A stretch of DNA of 33,654 bases from CAZQEZ01 sp964592475 (lineage in GTDB: Bacteria; Bacteroidota; Bacteroidia; Cytophagales; Cyclobacteriaceae), in assembly GCA_964592475.1 (NCBI GenBank), contig CAZQEZ010000039.1, forward strand, positions 1 to 33,654. The letters run 5' to 3'. The notes under the pieces were generated by a model. The model searched no databases and was not told where the DNA came from. It worked only from the letters and a program-made list of their open reading frames with translations. The position numbers were made by a program, and so were the translations under genes. Below are positions 1-8,331 of this stretch, piece by piece (position 1 is the stretch's first letter; each line of letters opens with the position of its first letter).

Positions 1-66
1 CACTTAAATTACGCACCAGAATCGTATTTGGAAAAAATGGAAAATGAAAAAATAAAGCACCTATAA
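1..66 (+). CDS. C-terminal tail of a truncated gene, possibly an IS3-like transposase
   Basis: The first 21 codons of the window are open in frame 1 and end in TAA at 64-66. The encoded tail begins H-L-N-Y-A-P-E-S-Y-L and ends in a charged, lysine-rich stretch. An H..LNY..P..Y/F pattern near the C-terminus is common in IS3-type integrase-core transposases, which is why one is suggested, but the fragment is too short to prove it. A terminator-like hairpin follows at 91-117. The rest of the gene lies left of the window. It could equally be an unrelated protein. Confidence 0.35.
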   Translation, partial: HLNYAPESYLEKMENEKIKHL

Positions 67-90
67 CTCGGCAAAGGAGGGTGTAAAATA

Positions 91-117
91 AACTCCGAAG
101 CCTTGGGGTTATTTTTT
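91..117 (+). terminator. Probable rho-independent terminator
   Basis: AACTCC (91-96) pairs with GGGGTT (105-110), with one G-T wobble, around an 8-base loop. An A plus a run of six T follows. It lies 25 bases after the stop of the partial gene at the left edge, on the same strand. Confidence 0.5.
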
Positions 118-198
118 CATTTCCATTTTTGTTTCTAATTAAAGCTCGGTTTTACCCATATGGGGTTAAAATGTGATTTTAAAAATTAAAATAAAATA

Positions 199-219
199 TC
201 CCGAAATTTAAATTCGGGA
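199..219. repeat. Short palindrome
   Basis: TCCCGAA (199-205) and TTCGGGA (213-219) form a 7-bp perfect stem around ATTTAAA. No T-run follows. It sits just before the 115-base repeat, in the non-coding stretch 67-468. That stretch otherwise shows no gene: it holds the terminator at 91, this palindrome, the repeat at 241-355, and AT-rich sequence to the DUF547 stop. Confidence 0.45.
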
Positions 220-240
220 CGACAAACACTCCTTTAGCCT

Positions 241-355
241 CATAGCCGTCAACCTAAGACTTATGAAGGCCCGAAGGGTCGAAATCAATAGCACAGGGTT
301 TAGCCCTGTGCTATTGGTTAATATAGGCAAGAGCCTCAAAGCGGGCGAAATCAAT
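241..355. repeat. 115-base structured intergenic repeat, copy A
   Basis: This block matches 32345-32459 in the same orientation with 7 differences in 115 bases and no indels. It contains three inverted repeats. The main one is ATCAATAGCACAGGG with CCCTGTGCTATTGGT around TTTAG (one G-T). The second is GGCCC-GAA-GGGTC. The third is AGGC-AAGA-GCCT. The last is changed in copy B to GGGC-AATA-GCCC, which keeps pairing. The block resembles REP-like mobile palindromic elements; no transposase gene for it was seen here. It lies downstream of the DUF547 gene's 3' end. Confidence 0.85.
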
Positions 356-468
356 CATAAAAAATATGAAACCACAAAAAATTTAAGCTAAAAAAATATA
401 TTGAATATCCTAATAGGGTAAAAAAGCCAAGCAATAACTAACAATCTCCTACTCAGGCACTTGTTTTT

Positions 469-1227
469 CTATTCTTGCACATTAAGACCCCAGTTGTAAT
501 CCTTAAAAAAAATTTTCGTTTTTTCATCAATAGCTACCGGTGTGTATGGTTTAATAAAATCTACCAAGCTGCCATTGGTAGTAAAATCGCTGTTAAACCA
601 TTTGAAAATTTTACTTAGGGACATCCTTTCTTCAGAGATTTCATTATGCGGGCCAGTTATATATCGTACTGCCTGATCCTTTAGTTGGTTATCAAGTTTA
701 TCAGCTTTATAAGCCTCTCTGCGCAAAGGAGGACAAGAAACCGAAGCACAATTAACGGCAAAATGAATTCTTGGTTCGTCAAATTCTTTTCTTAATACCT
801 GGTGTTCGATAAAATTCAAATCAAGATCAACACCATTAATATTGATAAATCTGATATCAAAAACTGAATTCAGATAAGGTATTTGCAGAATAGGACCTAT
901 TTCTTTTATCCCATCTATTGGATAATGATCTATTATCAATTGAAGCGTAAAAGCATTATAAGCATTGATCCAATAAGCAATTTTTTCATTTTCAGTCCAA
1001 TCGTCGGCAGGAGGATGATGGGCCAATTGGGTTAAAAATTTATCCAACTTGCTCCTTTCTTCCAATAATCCCGAATAATCCACCATGCCCTCCTCATTCA
1101 CATGCTTTTGCAGCAAGGCAGTGTATATGCGGTAATCTACAGGTTCAGTATTATTGCCAACTGGTTTAGGCGGGCTACAAGCCCAAATACCCACCAGTAA
1201 AAATATAATTGAGATACGAATATTCAT
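469..1227 (-). CDS. DUF547 domain lipoprotein
   Basis: The 252-residue protein starts with a short charged N-terminus and a hydrophobic segment ending in a lipobox-like I-W-A-C, with Cys17 as the likely lipidation site. This suggests an outer-membrane or periplasm-facing lipoprotein. The body shows DUF547 landmarks: an N-terminal helical part with WTENEKIAYWINAYNAF (about 77-93), and a core N-C-A-S-V-S-C-P-P-L-R (about 158-168). Length fits the family. The biochemical role of DUF547 proteins is not established. The gene is divergent from the nucleoid-associated protein gene, with 71 bases between starts, so the two share a promoter region. The 115-base repeat lies downstream. Confidence 0.85.
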   Translation of the reverse strand: MNIRISIIFLLVGIWACSPPKPVGNNTEPVDYRIYTALLQKHVNEEGMVDYSGLLEERSKLDKFLTQLAHHPPADDWTENEKIAYWINAYNAFTLQLIIDHYPIDGIKEIGPILQIPYLNSVFDIRFININGVDLDLNFIEHQVLRKEFDEPRIHFAVNCASVSCPPLRREAYKADKLDNQLKDQAVRYITGPHNEISEERMSLSKIFKWFNSDFTTNGSLVDFIKPYTPVAIDEKTKIFFKDYNWGLNVQE

Positions 1228-1269
1228 TTTTATCTATTGATTATTTAAATCCACCTTAAATTTGCAACT

Positions 1270-1277
1270 TATCTTTG
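1270..1277 (+). promoter_or_regulatory. Bacteroidota -7 element for the nucleoid-associated protein gene
   Basis: TATCTTTG matches TAnnTTTG. It lies 21 bases before the ATG at 1299, so transcription would begin around 1281-1284. No good -33 TTTG is present; TTTA at 1244-1247 is the nearest. It argues against using the upstream TTG at 1275, which lies inside the element. Confidence 0.6.
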
Positions 1278-1298
1278 AATATTCAAAAATACAAAAAC

Positions 1299-2330
1299 AT
1301 GCTTAATACCGAAAACACAATTATTCAGCAATTGATAATTCATAAAATTGATAATCATGAAAATAATTACAACCTGTTTTTGTCTTCTGGTTTAGTAGAC
1401 CTTCAAGAGGAAATCATCAAGCATTTATTAAAAAAATATTTTTTTCATTCTTTTAAAGATGAAACTTTTTATCAATTCGAGCATGAGCATGACCTTTATC
1501 AAAATGAGGCCTATAAAATCATAAGTGAAATATTTGACAGTCCACCTGCATTTACAGAACTATCTAAAAACCTGGCACAGCTATTACACCAACATTCACA
1601 GCAACCCCAAATAAAAGCCGGTGAAGTGTATGTTGCCTATTTTAGTGATTGCGTGGTAGATGACGAAATGTGTAATGCTGTAGGAATTTTCAAATCCGAA
1701 ACTAAAGAAACTTACCTCAAAGTTAAGCAACAGCCTCAAAATTTTACTTTGAATAATGACGAAGGGGTTGATATTAATAAATTAGACAAAGGAGTAATCG
1801 TGTTCAATACTGAAAGAGAGCACGGCTTCAAATTAAAAGTGGTAGATCGTACAAATAACATTGAAGCAAAATATTGGCTAAATTCCTTCTTAAAAGCAAA
1901 AATAATTTCTGACGATTATTATCATACCCAACAATACATGCACATGTGTAAAGATTTTGCCCTGGAAGCTTTACCCGATGATAAATTGGAAAGGGCTGGT
2001 TTTATCAACGACTCCTCTCAATACTTTCAGGAAAATGAACAATTTGACAAAGTTTCATTTCAGGAGAAAGTATTGCAAAAACCCGAAATAATTGAAGCCT
2101 TTGAAAATTATCAGGAAGATTATGCTGCCGAAAATGCACGACCATCTTTAGAAAATTTTGATATTGAACCTAAGGCCGTTAAAAAGTTGAAACCTGTTTT
2201 TAAAAGTGTAATAAAGCTGGATAAAAACTTTCACATTTACGTGCATGGCAACAAAGATATGATCAAAAAAGGCTTTGACGAGACCTCAGGAATGCATTTT
2301 TATCAACTATTTTATAATGAGGAAGATTAA
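1299..2330 (+). CDS. 37-kDa nucleoid-associated protein (NdpA/YejK family)
   Basis: The 343-residue protein fits the nucleoid-associated protein family PF04245 in length and features. Its N-terminus carries a V/I-H-K-I-D segment. A conserved-looking core lies around residues 113-150, with VYVAYFSDCVVDDE followed by A-V-G-I-F-K-S-E. Members bind DNA and are found with the nucleoid; the exact function is unclear. An open frame extends eight codons upstream to a TTG at 1275, but the first ATG (1299) is preferred because a -7 promoter element overlaps the TTG. No partner gene lies on the same strand nearby. A weak hairpin (CTGG-GTTA-CCAG, 2412-2423) followed by T-rich sequence may terminate it. 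Confidence 0.8.
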   Translation: MLNTENTIIQQLIIHKIDNHENNYNLFLSSGLVDLQEEIIKHLLKKYFFHSFKDETFYQFEHEHDLYQNEAYKIISEIFDSPPAFTELSKNLAQLLHQHSQQPQIKAGEVYVAYFSDCVVDDEMCNAVGIFKSETKETYLKVKQQPQNFTLNNDEGVDINKLDKGVIVFNTEREHGFKLKVVDRTNNIEAKYWLNSFLKAKIISDDYYHTQQYMHMCKDFALEALPDDKLERAGFINDSSQYFQENEQFDKVSFQEKVLQKPEIIEAFENYQEDYAAENARPSLENFDIEPKAVKKLKPVFKSVIKLDKNFHIYVHGNKDMIKKGFDETSGMHFYQLFYNEED

Positions 2331-2520
2331 TTTTGATTTTGTGAATCATAATGCCTCTATTCAAAAATAACGTTAAATCAATTACTTATTTTAACCTTAT
2401 GAAAAACCTGGCTGGGTTACCAGATAATTTTTTTCATACTACCAATTGATGGTCTTTTATTTAAAAGAATATTCTGATGTCAGGCATATGGAATACTGGA
2501 AGCATTTAACCTCCTGATTT

Positions 2521-2541
2521 TGTGGATAACTATGTGAATAA
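2521..2541 (-). promoter_or_regulatory. Pair of DnaA-box-like sites
   Basis: TGTGGATAA (2521-2529) is the exact reverse complement of the consensus DnaA box TTATCCACA. TGTGAATAA (2533-2541) differs by one base. They are spaced 12 bases start to start and are followed by AT-rich DNA. They lie about 150 bases before the HTH gene and 570 bases before the ribonucleotide reductase gene. Two sites are too few to call an origin. Regulation by DnaA is possible, but chance cannot be excluded. Confidence 0.45.
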
Positions 2542-2612
2542 CAAAAACCTACTTTTGCTCTACAATTACAAATTAATTCAATATATTTTTCAATAAAACG
2601 GTAAACTTTTTT

Positions 2613-2641
2613 TACTTTTGTTCCTTATAGTATTAAATTTG
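2613..2641 (+). promoter_or_regulatory. Tandem -7 promoter elements upstream of the HTH gene
   Basis: TACTTTTG (2613-2620) and TAAATTTG (2634-2641) both match TAnnTTTG. The second would give a leader of about 20 bases to the ATG at 2668, the first about 44. Neither has a clear -33 TTTG at the expected distance. Confidence 0.5.
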
Positions 2642-2667
2642 AAATGGATTTATTTCATATTTGATGC

Positions 2668-2874
2668 ATGGGAAAAATAAACATAAATATTGCAGATGAC
2701 TTTGAGAGGTTTCAGAGTAACTTACCTGAAATTTTGAAAAGTTATGGGATTGAGAAGACCTACATTTGTAAACAAACCGGAATTAGCTATAGCACATTTT
2801 TCCGGAAGGTAAAAAACAGGTCTTTTACAGTGGGTGAGATAAAGAAAATAATAGAGGCAATTAACCGGGAATAA
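2668..2874 (+). CDS. Small helix-turn-helix protein
   Basis: The 68-residue protein has an acidic N-terminus, then a segment (about 23-66) that reads like a Cro/C1-type HTH: LKSYGIEKTYICKQTGIS as the first helices, followed by Y-S-T-F-F-R-K-V as a recognition-helix-like stretch. It ends shortly after the HTH, so it has no sensing or dimerisation domain. It stands alone between the nucleoid-associated protein and the ribonucleotide reductase, both on the same strand. It could be a small DNA-binding regulator; its target is unknown. No toxin-like partner is adjacent. Confidence 0.6.
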   Translation: MGKININIADDFERFQSNLPEILKSYGIEKTYICKQTGISYSTFFRKVKNRSFTVGEIKKIIEAINRE

Positions 2875-3091
2875 CAAAGGGTTAATAAGAATATATCAAG
2901 GCCAAAACCAGCCTTAAGCCTTGTAAATAGAATTATACTTGAATTAATTTATATTATAATCACATTTTCTACCAAAGTAGATTGCTGATATGTTATTATA
3001 AAGAAACTAATTGGATTAACAGTTTGGTTGTTAAAAACCAGCTCCAAAATTAACTAACGACATTTTATCTGTAACATTAAAAATTATCAAT

Positions 3092-5380
3092 ATGGCGAAA
3101 GATACAACCATCACTAGCAACGGGACTATAAACATCCCGAAGTCTAAAAAAACAACAAAGGTAAATACACCTGAAAACATCGTGAAACGCGATGGACGTG
3201 TAATGCCTTTTGAATTTACTCGAATAGAAAAAGCTATCGAAAAATGTTTTCAAGGGCTAGGTAGTAAACCAACAATCTCAGCCCATGAACTTACCACTCA
3301 AGTAGTTAACATCGTGTCTGCCAAGTACGAGCGCCCTTCTGTAGAGGTAGTACAGGATATTGTTGAAATGGTGTTACAAGCAAATGGTGAATACGAAGCT
3401 GCTAAAAGTTATATACTTTACCGGGCAGAACACGCCAAACTAAGAGAAGATAGGCCAATACCCGAAGCGGTAAGAAATGCTTTTGCCGAATCTGATAAGT
3501 ATTTCCCTACTCCTCTGCAGAAATTTCAATTTTACGATAAATATGCTCGATTCAGTTACGAATACGGACGTAGAGAAACGTGGATCGAAACAGTTGATCG
3601 CGCGGTAGCTTACCTAAAAGAACTTTCCGAATTCAGACTTTCGCCTCTTACTTATGCTCGTATTCGCCAGGGTATATTAGAAATGAAAGTGATGCCATCT
3701 ATGCGATTGTTGGCTATGGCTGGTCCGGCAGCCCGACGCAACAATATCAGTATCTATAACTGCTCTTACATGCCTGTAGATAGTATTGACTCATTTGTAG
3801 AAGCATTGCTTATTTCAATGAATGGTTGTGGTGTAGGCTACTCAGTTGAAAATAATTATATTGAACGATTTCAGCGAATAAAAAGACAATCCGAAAGCGA
3901 ACCCACTAAATATTTAATTGAAGATAGTACAGAAGGCTGGTGCAATGCATTACGTTTTGGTTTACAAAAATGGTTTGATGGTCATGATGTAAAGTTTGAC
4001 TACTCTGAAATCAGACCTGCCGGAGCAGTATTACGATTAAAAGGTGGGCGTGCTTCAGGACCAGAACCTTTACGTAAAATGCTTGACTTTACAAGATCAA
4101 AAATTTTGAATCGTCAAGGAAGCTTTTTACGCTCTTTAGATGCCCATGACATCATGTGCTCAATAGGTACTGCCGCAGTTTCCGGAGGAGTGCGTCGCAC
4201 AGCCATGATATCGCTTTTTGATTATGACGATAATGACATGCGTCACTGCAAAGATGGCGATTTTTGGAGAAACAATAACCAACGCTGGAACGCCAACAAT
4301 TCAGCCGTATGGCCTTCAAGAAAACTAACCCAAGCTGAAGTAGCTACCTATGTTTTAGATATGGTTAACTCTCAACGTGGAGAGCCAGGTATTTTTAACC
4401 GGCAAGCTGCTGTAGAAACGCGACCGAAAAGAAGAAAAGAAGCCCAATTCGGCACCAATCCATGTGGAGAAATCGTTTTACGTCCATTTGAGTTCTGTAA
4501 TTTATCAGTAGCAGTAGCCAGGCAAGGAGATACCTATGAAGATTTAAAAGACAAGGTAGAATTGGCTACTATCATTGGAACAATTCAATCCATGGCTACC
4601 TACTTTCCAGGTTTACGCCCGGAATGGAGAAGTAACTGCTCGGAGGAAAGATTGCTTGGTGTGGATATAAATGGTCAATTGGATTGCCCTGCTGTGCAAG
4701 ATGCCAAAACGATGGAGAAATTACAAAAATTAGCTGTTGACATGAATAAGCGAACAGCTGATAAATTAGGAATTAATCAATCAGTTGCAGTTACTTGCGT
4801 AAAACCTTCAGGTAATTCATCGCAATTGTTAAACTGCTCTCCGGGTATTCATGCTCGATGGTCACCTTATTATATCAGAAATGTACGTGTTGGAGCGCAT
4901 ACTCCAATTTTTAAAGTTTTACAAGACTCGGGTGTACCAATGGATCCCGAAAACGGACAAAATAAAGAAAATGCCAATACTTATGTGGTACATTTTCCAG
5001 TAAAATCACCTAATAAAGCTATTACACGTAACGAACGTACGGCTATTGAGCAATGCGAATACTGGTTACAAAATAAAGTTCACTACACCGAACACAACCC
5101 GAGTGTGACAATCACTTACAAACCAGACGAAGTACTGGATATAATTAAGTGGGTTTATGACAATCAGGACAAAATTGGTGGTATAACTTTCTTACCTGCC
5201 TTTGATGCGCAATTTGACCAAATGCCATACATTGAAATCGATAAAGAAGAATATGAAAAACTGGCTAAGGCATTTCCAAAAATTGACTTTTCTAAAGTTT
5301 ATCGATACGAGTCAGAAGACTTTACTACTGCCGCTCAAGAAGTAGCTTGCTTAGGAGGTAATTGTGATATGGAATTATAA
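3092..5380 (+). CDS. nrdJ: Adenosylcobalamin-dependent (class II) ribonucleotide reductase
   Basis: This 762-residue protein reduces ribonucleotides to deoxyribonucleotides using a coenzyme B12 radical. An ATP-cone (about 28-118) begins VKRDGRVMPFEF and would bind regulatory ATP/dATP. The catalytic barrel follows. Expected active-site residues are visible: Cys224 in Y-N-C-S-Y, N-P-C-G-E with Cys458 and Glu460, and Cys469 in F-C-N-L. The C-terminal redox pair is Cys753 and Cys758 (C-L-G-G-N-C). No NrdB-like or NrdI gene is adjacent, consistent with a self-sufficient enzyme. The length and tail suggest the monomeric, Lactobacillus-type (RTPR) branch with an added N-terminal ATP-cone. The 217 bases upstream show no obvious cobalamin riboswitch. 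A strong terminator follows. Confidence 0.9.
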   Translation: MAKDTTITSNGTINIPKSKKTTKVNTPENIVKRDGRVMPFEFTRIEKAIEKCFQGLGSKPTISAHELTTQVVNIVSAKYERPSVEVVQDIVEMVLQANGEYEAAKSYILYRAEHAKLREDRPIPEAVRNAFAESDKYFPTPLQKFQFYDKYARFSYEYGRRETWIETVDRAVAYLKELSEFRLSPLTYARIRQGILEMKVMPSMRLLAMAGPAARRNNISIYNCSYMPVDSIDSFVEALLISMNGCGVGYSVENNYIERFQRIKRQSESEPTKYLIEDSTEGWCNALRFGLQKWFDGHDVKFDYSEIRPAGAVLRLKGGRASGPEPLRKMLDFTRSKILNRQGSFLRSLDAHDIMCSIGTAAVSGGVRRTAMISLFDYDDNDMRHCKDGDFWRNNNQRWNANNSAVWPSRKLTQAEVATYVLDMVNSQRGEPGIFNRQAAVETRPKRRKEAQFGTNPCGEIVLRPFEFCNLSVAVARQGDTYEDLKDKVELATIIGTIQSMATYFPGLRPEWRSNCSEERLLGVDINGQLDCPAVQDAKTMEKLQKLAVDMNKRTADKLGINQSVAVTCVKPSGNSSQLLNCSPGIHARWSPYYIRNVRVGAHTPIFKVLQDSGVPMDPENGQNKENANTYVVHFPVKSPNKAITRNERTAIEQCEYWLQNKVHYTEHNPSVTITYKPDEVLDIIKWVYDNQDKIGGITFLPAFDAQFDQMPYIEIDKEEYEKLAKAFPKIDFSKVYRYESEDFTTAAQEVACLGGNCDMEL

Positions 5381-5412
5381 TTAAATTTTAAATATCTGCT
5401 TTTAAATCTACC

Positions 5413-5446
5413 AAAAAGAGCGAAAGATCATTCTTTCGCTCTTTTT
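5413..5446. terminator. Bidirectional rho-independent terminator
   Basis: AAAAAGAGCGAAAG (5413-5426) pairs perfectly with CTTTCGCTCTTTTT (5433-5446) around ATCATT, a 14-bp stem flanked by A- and T-runs. It lies between the convergent nrdJ and alpha/beta hydrolase genes and can serve both. Confidence 0.9.
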
Positions 5447-5498
5447 ATTTTATTCTATGAAGTAAGACATGACATAAATTGCCTATTCAAATGCTTAA

Positions 5499-6281
5499 TT
5501 AACTTTTTTCATAAACTTTTTTCAAAAATTCACCTAAATAGATAAGGGTATCTTTTTCACGCTCGAACATACCCATATGGCCTGTTTCCTGCAAAAAATG
5601 AGCGGTAGCATCTGGAAAACAAGTAGCCATTTCCTCGCTTTTTTCAAATGGTACCGAATTATCGTGAACTCCTGCTATTATTAAAGCCGGCTTGTCAAAG
5701 CTTTTGGCAAAATCGACCGAATCGGGACGCTCGCGCATGGCAGCCATGTAAGCGGTAGCTGCTGCCTTGTTAGTTTTATTTCCTACCACTTTCTGCATAT
5801 CAATTACTTCTTTTAATTCGGTATGGCGTTCTTTAAAGAAAAGGTTGGGAACAAAATTATCAATAAAAGCTTCTAAGCTGTTTTTATTAATAAATTCAAT
5901 TGTTTTGCTACGATTATCCTTCTTCTCCGTTGTGTCTTCAAAAATACTGGAATGAAATAAACCAATAGCATCTACTTTTTCAGGGTACTTTTTGGCAAAT
6001 GCCAAGGTTATATATCCACCTAATGAATGGCCAATAAGCGTAAATTTTTCAAGCCCTTTATCACTGGTCCATTGGTTTAAGTTATCAGCTATATCTTCCA
6101 AAGAAAAATCTTCAGCGTACGGTAGACTTTCGCCAAAACCAGGTAAATCAAGTAAAATCACCCTAAAATCACTTGATAAATGACTTTCAAAATTTTTCCA
6201 CAATTCTTTACTTTCGCAAAACCCATGTAAAAAAATAACAGGATTCCCCTGTCCGGATTCAGAAAAAACAATTTTATTCAT
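5499..6281 (-). CDS. Alpha/beta-fold hydrolase
   Basis: The 260-residue cytoplasmic protein shows the alpha/beta hydrolase layout: an oxyanion-hole segment F-L-H-G-F (17-21), the nucleophile elbow G-H-S-L-G-G with Ser86, an acid at Asp207 in G-V-H-D-N, and His235 in T-G-H-M-G. The region between residues 110 and 180 is a helical cap. This fits esterases and C-C hydrolases of the 3-oxoadipate enol-lactonase/MhpC-like group; the substrate cannot be read from sequence. It lies 89 bases downstream of dxs on the same strand and could be cotranscribed, although nothing ties it to isoprenoid synthesis. Confidence 0.85.
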   Translation of the reverse strand: MNKIVFSESGQGNPVIFLHGFCESKELWKNFESHLSSDFRVILLDLPGFGESLPYAEDFSLEDIADNLNQWTSDKGLEKFTLIGHSLGGYITLAFAKKYPEKVDAIGLFHSSIFEDTTEKKDNRSKTIEFINKNSLEAFIDNFVPNLFFKERHTELKEVIDMQKVVGNKTNKAAATAYMAAMRERPDSVDFAKSFDKPALIIAGVHDNSVPFEKSEEMATCFPDATAHFLQETGHMGMFEREKDTLIYLGEFLKKVYEKS

Positions 6282-6370
6282 AACAATTATTTTTTTATTA
6301 ATAAAAAATTGTATCGTACATTAATTATTACCTTTGCTCTTAGGTATTGTTATGAAATAATGCTGCAGAT

Positions 6371-8305
6371 TTATATAATCTTTTTAACCACTAATGAAGA
6401 TTCTATCATCTCTTTTACTGCATTTGCAATACTTTCAGGATCATAACCACATTCTTTATACAACTGTGCTGGCTCACCATGCTCGATAATTTCATCAGGA
6501 ATTCCCAGACGCTTCACCTTTATACTATACCCGTGATCAACCATAAATTCAACAATCGCACTTCCAAACCCTCCTGTAATGCAACCATCTTCTACTGTAA
6601 TTAAATTGTCGAATTTATTAAAAATTTCATGCAACATACCTTCATCCAAAGGTTTCACAAAACGCATATCATATATGGCCGGATCAATACCTTGATGTAT
6701 TAAAATATTTGCGGCTTCTATTGCAAAATTACCCGTATTACCAATAGTTAATATAGCAATATCTTCTCCGGCTTTTACTTCTCTTCCTTTACCAATTTCA
6801 ATTAGCTCCAATGGGGTGCGCCATTCACTCATTACTCCCTGACCACGAGGATAACGAATACTAAACGGCCCCTCATGTTTTGTTGCAGTGTACATCATGT
6901 TACGAAGTTCAGCCTCGTTCATAGGTGCAGCCACTACTAAATTTGGGATACACTTCATATATGCAATGTCATAGGCACCATGATGAGTTGGGCCATCAGC
7001 ACCTACCAGTCCTGCTCTGTCTAAGCAAAAAATCACAGGTAAATTTTGAATACAGACATCATGAATTACCTGATCGTAAGCTCGTTGCATAAATGTACTG
7101 TAAATATTGCAAAATGGAATCATGCCCTGGGTAGCCATACCGGCACTAAAAGTAACTGCATGTTGTTCGGCTATACCTACATCAAAAGCTCTTTTAGGCA
7201 TTTCTTTCATCATTGTATTTAAAGATGAACCAGAAGGCATGGCAGGTGTAACTCCAACTATTTTATCATTTTCTTTTGCTAATTCTACTATAGTTTCTCC
7301 AAATACCTGCTGATACTTAGGCGGTTGAGGTTTTTCATAAGTCTTTTTACGAATTTCACCGGTTATTTTATCAAATTTTCCAGGAGCATGCCACTTAGTC
7401 TGATCTTTTTCTGCCAAAGGAAAGCCTTTTCCTTTTACTGTAATGCAGTGTAACAGCTTGGGGCCAGGTATATCTCGAAGATCGCTAAGTACATTTACCA
7501 AATGATTTACATCATGTCCGTCTACCGGGCCAAAATACCGAAGATTTAGCGACTCGAATAAATTGCTGTGGTTTAAAATTAGCGATTTTAAAGTATTTTC
7601 AACTTTCGATGCTATTTCCTGAGCAGCCGGACCAAATTTGTTGAATTTTCCTAGAAAATTCCAAACTTCATCTTTAAGCCGATTGTAGGTATGTGAAGTC
7701 GTTATATCTGTTAAATAATCTTTGAGTGCCCCAACATTGGGATCAATACTCATGCAATTATCATTTAATACAATAATCAGATTAGAATCAGACGCACCGG
7801 CATGATTAAGTCCTTCAAAAGCTAACCCTGCAGTCAAGGCTCCGTCACCTATCACCGCGATGTGCTGTTTATCCAGAAGCTTTTGCTGTTGGCTAGCAAT
7901 GGCCATGCCCAGTGCCGCGGATATGGAAGTGGAGCTATGCCCTACCCCAAAAGTATCATATGAACTTTCACTCCTTTTTGGGAATCCGGACAAGCCCTGG
8001 TAAACTCTGTTCGTATAGAAATTTTTTCTTCTTTCTGTCAATATTTTATGCCCATAAGCCTGGTGTCCAACATCCCATACCAACTGATCGTAAGGAGTTT
8101 TGAAAACATAATGTAAAGCAACGGTAAGCTCAACAACACCTAGGCTGGCACCAAAGTGACCCCCATATATTGATACATTATCAATTATAAATTGACGTAG
8201 TTCATTGGTGATTTTTACTAGCTGAGAAGGATTTAATTTTTTGAGATCATCCGGATTTTCAATTTTTTCCAGTAATTCGCCAGGCTTTATCAACATTTTA
8301 CTCAT
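6371..8305 (-). CDS. dxs: 1-deoxy-D-xylulose-5-phosphate synthase
   Basis: This 644-residue thiamine-diphosphate enzyme condenses pyruvate and glyceraldehyde 3-phosphate, the first step of the MEP isoprenoid pathway. Visible landmarks: His50 in Y-G-G-H-F-G, W-D-V-G-H-Q-A-Y (77-84), the ThDP/Mg motif G-D-G (153-155) leading to N-D-N (181-183), V-D-G-H-D (261-265), the catalytic Glu380 in G-I-A-E-Q-H, and a D-R-A-G-L-V-G-A-D-G-P-T-H segment after about residue 415. Length is normal. A second ATG three codons in (8296) is a possible start. The gene is divergent from scpA; the region between holds an inverted repeat. Confidence 0.97.
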   Translation of the reverse strand: MSKMLIKPGELLEKIENPDDLKKLNPSQLVKITNELRQFIIDNVSIYGGHFGASLGVVELTVALHYVFKTPYDQLVWDVGHQAYGHKILTERRKNFYTNRVYQGLSGFPKRSESSYDTFGVGHSSTSISAALGMAIASQQQKLLDKQHIAVIGDGALTAGLAFEGLNHAGASDSNLIIVLNDNCMSIDPNVGALKDYLTDITTSHTYNRLKDEVWNFLGKFNKFGPAAQEIASKVENTLKSLILNHSNLFESLNLRYFGPVDGHDVNHLVNVLSDLRDIPGPKLLHCITVKGKGFPLAEKDQTKWHAPGKFDKITGEIRKKTYEKPQPPKYQQVFGETIVELAKENDKIVGVTPAMPSGSSLNTMMKEMPKRAFDVGIAEQHAVTFSAGMATQGMIPFCNIYSTFMQRAYDQVIHDVCIQNLPVIFCLDRAGLVGADGPTHHGAYDIAYMKCIPNLVVAAPMNEAELRNMMYTATKHEGPFSIRYPRGQGVMSEWRTPLELIEIGKGREVKAGEDIAILTIGNTGNFAIEAANILIHQGIDPAIYDMRFVKPLDEGMLHEIFNKFDNLITVEDGCITGGFGSAIVEFMVDHGYSIKVKRLGIPDEIIEHGEPAQLYKECGYDPESIANAVKEMIESSLVVKKII

Positions 8306-8331
8306 ATATTTTTTAACTGTTCATTAACAGA

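Larger units (their letters stand above)
2331..2667. other. Non-coding gap with DnaA-box-like sites and promoter elements
   Basis: This 337-base stretch has no convincing gene. It holds the weak hairpin at 2412-2423 followed by a T-run, two DnaA-box-like sequences at 2521-2541, an AT-rich segment (about 2565-2612), and two -7 elements just before the HTH gene. Confidence 0.6.

Noticed and set aside
2521..2612. Possible replication origin
   Set aside because: Only two DnaA-like boxes and no dnaA, dnaN or other origin-linked genes in the window; too weak to call.
2668..2874. HTH protein as half of a toxin-antitoxin pair
   Set aside because: No small partner gene lies adjacent on the same strand.
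2875..3091. Cobalamin riboswitch before the B12-dependent reductase
   Set aside because: No B12-box-like sequence or large structured leader could be seen by eye; a covariance search would be needed to exclude it fully.
6300..6371. Plus-strand -7-like element TACCTTTG near 6329 between dxs and the hydrolase
   Set aside because: No plus-strand gene lies downstream; likely a chance match.
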